Shown here: piece by piece, positions 5,593 to 6,101 of the stretch
Position numbering within the stretch: the stretch's first letter is position 1
Layout of the letters: every line of letters begins with the position of its first letter
Assembly (NCBI GenBank): GCA_025362165.1
Contig: JANYHY010000488.1
Coordinates: 1-6,101 of the forward strand
Length of the DNA: 6,101 nt
Reading direction: 5' to 3'
Source: Myxococcales bacterium
GTDB lineage: Bacteria; Myxococcota_A; Polyangia; Polyangiales; Polyangiaceae
The notes under the pieces: model-generated
The model's database searches: none
What the model saw: the letters and a program-made list of their open reading frames with translations, nothing else
Told to the model about the DNA's origin: nothing
Position numbers and translations under genes: made by a program

Positions 5593-5879
5593 GGATCGCC
5601 ACCGTGCTCGTCGTGCTCTCGTTGCCCGCGGCGATCGGCGCGATCGCTCTCGACGCGCGACATCGGCGCGCGCTTCGGGCGGAGCGGAGCACGGCGATCG
5701 GTGAGCTCGCAGTGCGCTTGCCTTCGAGTGACCTGGCGCTCTCGGGTGGAGCCCGCTGGCTCCGCAACCCGTCCATGGAGGAGCCGAACGCTGCGTTCGC
5801 GGACGGGCCTGCGCTGCCCGATCCGGATCCCGCTGGCGGCGCGATGTCTCCACCAACAGCTGCGTGGGGCGCGAGATGA
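5589..5879 (+). CDS. Small single-TM or secreted protein between two permease genes
   Basis: A 96-aa product starting at an ATG that overlaps the MlaE-like stop (ATGA) and ending in a stop that overlaps the FtsX-like start (ATGA). The frame is open far upstream (from about 4923), but that stretch is antiparallel noise inside the permease gene; only this last part has a sensible start. Residues 1-20 (MRIATVLVVLSLPAAIGAIA) are hydrophobic and form a signal anchor or an uncleaved signal peptide; there is no lipobox cysteine, and the protein contains no cysteine at all. A basic, arginine-rich stretch (23-33) follows, then the core LALSGGARWLRNPSMEEPNAAF with PALPDPDPAGGA (about 49-85), rich in Pro, Asp and Gly and probably extended. 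From memory, small proteins with a similar 'aRxxRxPs...aF.d.P....dP.g' pattern occur beside FtsX-like permeases in other bacteria, but I cannot confirm it here. Tight coupling on both sides suggests an accessory subunit of the neighbouring transporter. Function unknown. Confidence 0.72.
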   Translation: MRIATVLVVLSLPAAIGAIALDARHRRALRAERSTAIGELAVRLPSSDLALSGGARWLRNPSMEEPNAAFADGPALPDPDPAGGAMSPPTAAWGAR

Positions 5880-6101
5880 CGGCGCTCGCGGCGTTCGCGC
5901 TCGCGTCACTGCGGAGGCGCGCGGGCACGGCGATCGCGCTCGGCATCGGTCTCGCGCTCACCGTGATGCTCGTCGCCGCTGTGATCTTTCTCACGGACGC
6001 TCTTCGCGCAGAGAGCGCACGCGCACAGCGCGCGATGCCAGACGTCGTGGTGCAGCGCCTCATCGGAGGCCGCCCCACGGTCGTCGCTGTGAGCGAAGTG
6101 A
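5876..6101 (+). CDS. FtsX/MacB-like ABC transporter permease, N-terminal part (runs off the right edge)
   Basis: The first 75 codons are visible, from the ATG at 5876 overlapping the preceding stop by four bases. The start MTALAAFALASLRRRAGTAIALGIGLALTVMLVAAVIFLTDALRAE shows the layout of FtsX/MacB/LolC-type permeases: a short amphipathic stretch with ALASLRRR at the membrane face, one transmembrane helix at about 18-40, then the beginning of the periplasmic domain (RAQRAMPDVVVQRLIGGRPTVVAV). In this superfamily the permease works with a LolD/MacB-type ATPase and couples ATP hydrolysis to movements in the periplasm rather than to classical substrate passage. The missing part should contain three further TM helices, and an ATPase gene may follow. 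It shares its operon with an MlaE-type permease, which belongs to a different ABC fold class. The substrate cannot be told from this fragment. Confidence 0.78.
   Translation, partial: MTALAAFALASLRRRAGTAIALGIGLALTVMLVAAVIFLTDALRAESARAQRAMPDVVVQRLIGGRPTVVAVSEV

Noticed and set aside
4639..6078. A 479-codon open frame on the minus strand, antisense to the MlaE-like permease and its neighbours
   Set aside because: The translation is Arg/Asp/Glu/His-rich low-complexity sequence with no domain, typical of the shadow frame of a high-GC gene. The opposite strand encodes clear families over the same span.
1..6101. Search for CRISPR arrays, insertion sequences, tRNAs and long direct repeats
   Set aside because: Nothing regularly spaced or transposase-like was seen. 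CGATCG/GCGATCGC words recur, but they look like ordinary codon and word usage in a GC-rich genome.

Overview
The window is GC-rich, densely packed bacterial DNA, with strong G/C preference at third codon positions and long spurious antisense frames. Lipoprotein signal peptides, an MlaE-type permease and an FtsX/MacB-type permease point to a double-membraned bacterium. The overall style would fit a myxobacterium-like deltaproteobacterium (Myxococcota), but that placement is an inference from composition and protein flavour; there is no rRNA or other marker here.

Layout: two divergent gene strings meet at a 58-bp intergenic gap (4150-4207). Leftward (minus strand), in transcription order: cysS (cysteinyl-tRNA synthetase), a two-TM membrane protein with a C-terminal cysteine cluster, a FabG/PhaB-like short-chain dehydrogenase, a 3-hydroxyacyl-CoA dehydrogenase, and the first 59 codons of a lipoprotein that leaves the window on the left. 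The junctions are 22 nt, ATGA overlap, 21 nt and TGATG overlap, so this reads as one operon. Rightward (plus strand): a lipoprotein of about 177 aa, an MlaE-family permease, a 96-aa single-TM/signal-peptide protein, and the N-terminus of an FtsX-like ABC permease that leaves the window on the right. All three rightward junctions are 4-nt stop/start overlaps (GTGA, ATGA, ATGA).

How the genes may work together: the two dehydrogenases both act on 3-oxo/3-hydroxyacyl thioesters, and the pair suggests short-chain acyl-CoA metabolism attached to a housekeeping cysS transcript. The rightward operon looks like an envelope transport locus: an MlaE permease normally works with an MlaF ATPase and an MCE-domain protein, neither of which is next to it here. 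Instead it is coupled to a lipoprotein and to a second type of ABC permease with a small partner protein. That combination, and the uncharacterised cysteine-cluster membrane protein behind cysS, are the parts most worth a second look. No RNA genes, mobile elements, CRISPR arrays, strong terminators or notable repeats were seen. No stretch over 300 bases lacks a gene.
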